This document shows, in pieces, positions 62,367 through 64,000 of a DNA stretch of 64,000 nucleotides. The stretch lies in NCBI GenBank assembly GCA_020636405.1, contig JACJXW010000004.1, positions 3,212,001 to 3,276,000 on the forward strand. The letters are read 5' to 3'. Every line of letters begins with the position of its first letter. Position 1 is the first letter of the stretch. The translations under genes were made by a program, and so were the position numbers. The stretch is from Lewinellaceae bacterium (lineage in GTDB: Bacteria > Bacteroidota > Bacteroidia > Chitinophagales > Saprospiraceae). The notes under the pieces were generated by a model. That model made no database searches. It saw only the letters and a list, made by a program, of their open reading frames with translations, and had not been told where the DNA came from.

Positions 62367-63682
62367 TGGCTCAGCCGTTTTTGTAATTGTTCGATAATAT
62401 GGTGATAGGCTTCATCCCGGCTGGCCCATTTGTTGCTCTCCAGGGGAGTACCATCATCGGGTAGGGGGTCGAGCCGCCTCAGGTCCCGGTGGATACGCCA
62501 CTGGCAGGGGCGGGCAATGATCGGAAATAACCGGGCCCCGCGCTCCTCCTGAGCAGCAATAGCCCATTCCAGCTCTTGTTCGAGAATGAGGGGGTCGTTG
62601 AAATAATGGGCGCTGATGAGCAAAAGGATAGCGTCGGCCTCTTGAAATGCGGCCTCGGAAACCTGCTCCCGGTCTTGTCCGGGCAGGATGCGCCCCCGGT
62701 GCCACAAGCTTGCGCGTTCCTCCTGTTCCCAGAGCTTAAGGTTGTTTTCCAGCGCCAGCAGGTAGCTTTCGTCCTTATCACAGTAGGAGAGTACGATCTT
62801 TTGCTTCTTGGAAGGAGCCGCTTTCAGCTGGCTGCTAAGTTCATGAACGAATGCATCGATCCGCTTTTCAATGAAACGGAAGTTAAATCGTCGTTCGTAA
62901 AAAGTACGGGTAACGGACGTCAGCGGGTAGTTGTCGGCCTGAGGTGTTAAGGTCGTGTTCTCCGGCTTCAGGTTGAGGCTGTCCAGCAACAGGCGAAACT
63001 GCCAGTGTTCCATATTGAAACCCAGGAACAGGTAGGTCTTGCGGTGATCGAACTGCCCCCTTATTTCATCCGGTATGGGCGGGTCGCCCTTGACTACATT
63101 GCGGATAAACTCCATCTGGTCATCTTCGGTGAGTACCAGGGATTCGGGGTCTTCCTGGGCGCCGAAGAGGTTGTAGACCAACGGCCGGGTAGTACTAATG
63201 TCTTCCAGCCGGATGGGTGTTGCTGAGACGATCCGTTTGCTGTTCTGGGTAACCTGGAAGTTGTAGTACAGGGAAATGGGTTGTTTGCCTGCTTCCCGCA
63301 GCGCCCGGGTAATATAATCGTCGGGGGTAGTATTCAGGATCAGCTTGATAGGCAGTTCGGCGATAGACTGGTAAACGGCAGGGATCTCCTGGGTCTTTTC
63401 CCGGAGGAAATCCCGGGTGATGTCCTCCAGGTCAACCCGCCGTACTTTTGCATGGGAGAGCAGCTGCTGGGCAATGTAGGGCAGGTTGCGCATGGCGGAG
63501 GGCGTAGCATCGTAGGGCAGTTGGTACTGGTCGAGTACTCCGGCCAGGTATTCGGACAGTCCTTCTACGAGGGGCTGCCAGTGGCCGTTCACGGGCACCG
63601 AAGCGATGCGCGGCCCGAGCAGGAGCACACAGCGCTGCTGCCTGATATCGCGGATTAGTTGTTCGAGTTGTTCGGGTTCCAT
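62363..63682 (-). CDS. SIR2-like/TIR fusion protein, first copy
   Basis: The 439-residue protein has a SIR2-like domain (1-285) and a TIR domain (294-439). QRCVLLLGP starts the SIR2 fold; the usual TTNYD is NTTPDD (117-122) and the usual LHG is NLFG (171-174); KTYLFLGFNMEHWQFRLLL closes it. TIR reads KIVLSYCDKDESYLL, ASLWHRGRILPGQD, ADAILLLISAHYF, and Glu370 in EQELEWA sits at the place of the catalytic Glu. The ATG at 63682 (MEPEQLEQ) matches the second copy's start; 98 upstream codons in the same frame look non-coding. The stop overlaps the next gene by four bases. Confidence 0.84.
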   Translation of the reverse strand: MEPEQLEQLIRDIRQQRCVLLLGPRIASVPVNGHWQPLVEGLSEYLAGVLDQYQLPYDATPSAMRNLPYIAQQLLSHAKVRRVDLEDITRDFLREKTQEIPAVYQSIAELPIKLILNTTPDDYITRALREAGKQPISLYYNFQVTQNSKRIVSATPIRLEDISTTRPLVYNLFGAQEDPESLVLTEDDQMEFIRNVVKGDPPIPDEIRGQFDHRKTYLFLGFNMEHWQFRLLLDSLNLKPENTTLTPQADNYPLTSVTRTFYERRFNFRFIEKRIDAFVHELSSQLKAAPSKKQKIVLSYCDKDESYLLALENNLKLWEQEERASLWHRGRILPGQDREQVSEAAFQEADAILLLISAHYFNDPLILEQELEWAIAAQEERGARLFPIIARPCQWRIHRDLRRLDPLPDDGTPLESNKWASRDEAYHHIIEQLQKRLSQ

Positions 63683-64000
63683 TGGGTGGAACGGGGTTAT
63701 TGGATTATTTTTTTTACATCCTTCAGAGCGAATATAATGTTTTTTTATAACTGTTAAGGCTACTTTCCTTTTCGCCTTGGGAAGATCCATTCCCGCAAAA
63801 TGAAACCTCCTCACCAGCTTTGCGTAAGTAGAAGTAATCATAATCCAGCGCGAGGGGCAGAACTGCTGTCGCCGGACTTGCGGCGAAAGAGGCAGCTGTT
63901 TAGCCCTTTGTAAAACGAGTTTTATAGCGATGCGCCCTAGTAACATTACCATTATCCGGTTTAAGTATCTTAACATTGCACTAATGAGAAGACGAATATG
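63683..64000. other. Upstream region of the SIR2-TIR/nSTAND unit
   Basis: No gene is supported in these 318 bases. The minus strand has TATATTCG (complement of 63729-63736), one base from TAnnTTTG, about 47 bases before the ATG at 63682. A small hairpin (tcgccg/cggcga) lies near 63870. A possible start of a rightward gene at 63984 leaves only a few codons before the edge and cannot be judged. Confidence 0.5.

Noticed and set aside
63683..63976. N-terminal extension of the first SIR2-TIR gene by 98 codons
   Set aside because: The second copy starts at the equivalent of the ATG at 63682, and the extra residues have no SIR2-like pattern; the stretch also holds a promoter-like box and a hairpin.
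63984..64000. Possible start of a rightward gene at the right edge
   Set aside because: Only about five codons are visible before the window ends.
1..64000. tRNA, rRNA, CRISPR array, insertion sequence or prophage
   Set aside because: I looked for T-loop sequences, regular short repeats, transposase motifs and phage genes on both strands and found none I could support.

Overview
The window comes from a chromosome of a Bacteroidota bacterium, most likely of the Saprospiria (Lewinella/Haliscomenobacter-type). The evidence is internal. Two secreted metalloproteases end in type IX secretion (T9SS) sorting domains. There are many lipoproteins and signal peptides of bacteroidete style. Genes mostly lack Shine-Dalgarno sites, and several carry TAnnTTTG promoter boxes, the primary sigma-factor signature of this phylum. 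G+C is moderate. I see no rRNA, tRNA, CRISPR array, insertion sequence or prophage.

Bases 1-28900 are mostly housekeeping and secreted functions: a possible membrane-protein fragment at the edge, an ATP-grasp-like protein, folate genes pabB-pabC, pyrF, a T9SS M43 protease with a small lipoprotein, an exonuclease/GIY-YIG nuclease, a DUF1343 lipoprotein, sbcD-sbcC, two coiled-coil genes (one membrane-anchored), an amidohydrolase, a PolX-type protein with altered polymerase residues, an M28 peptidase, a sugar-type MFS transporter with a pullulanase, and an Asp-box (sialidase-like) lipoprotein.

Bases 29000-53500 hold a two-gene TIR-like unit (29157-30510), pruA, a YjjG-type nucleotidase, coaD, a macrodomain protein with an apparently leaderless promoter, a Nudix/NrtR-type regulator, a WG-repeat lipoprotein, purE, an OmpA protein with calcium-binding repeats, a subtilase, a TPR protein, a second T9SS metalloprotease, a fiber-like protein, a ClC protein whose gating glutamate is replaced, a DUF5916 protein, a DUF1573 lipoprotein and a UbiA-type prenyltransferase. 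Gene ends in this half are often marked by long hairpins.

Bases 53541-63682 are the most interesting part: one leftward, tightly packed transcription unit built from a duplicated cassette. Each cassette has a SIR2-like/TIR fusion followed by a nSTAND-type ATPase. The first ATPase is split over two reading frames and followed by an in-frame stranded TPR tail. The second cassette has an nSTAND-SIR2-EAD protein and an nSTAND-transmembrane-TPR protein. All three SIR2-like domains lack the usual catalytic Asn and His motifs, while the TIR domains keep a candidate catalytic Glu. The natural reading is an NTP-controlled NAD-linked conflict or immunity system in which SIR2 folds act as sensors or scaffolds and TIR as effector; this function is inferred. 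A MOSC-domain gene ends the run four bases downstream.
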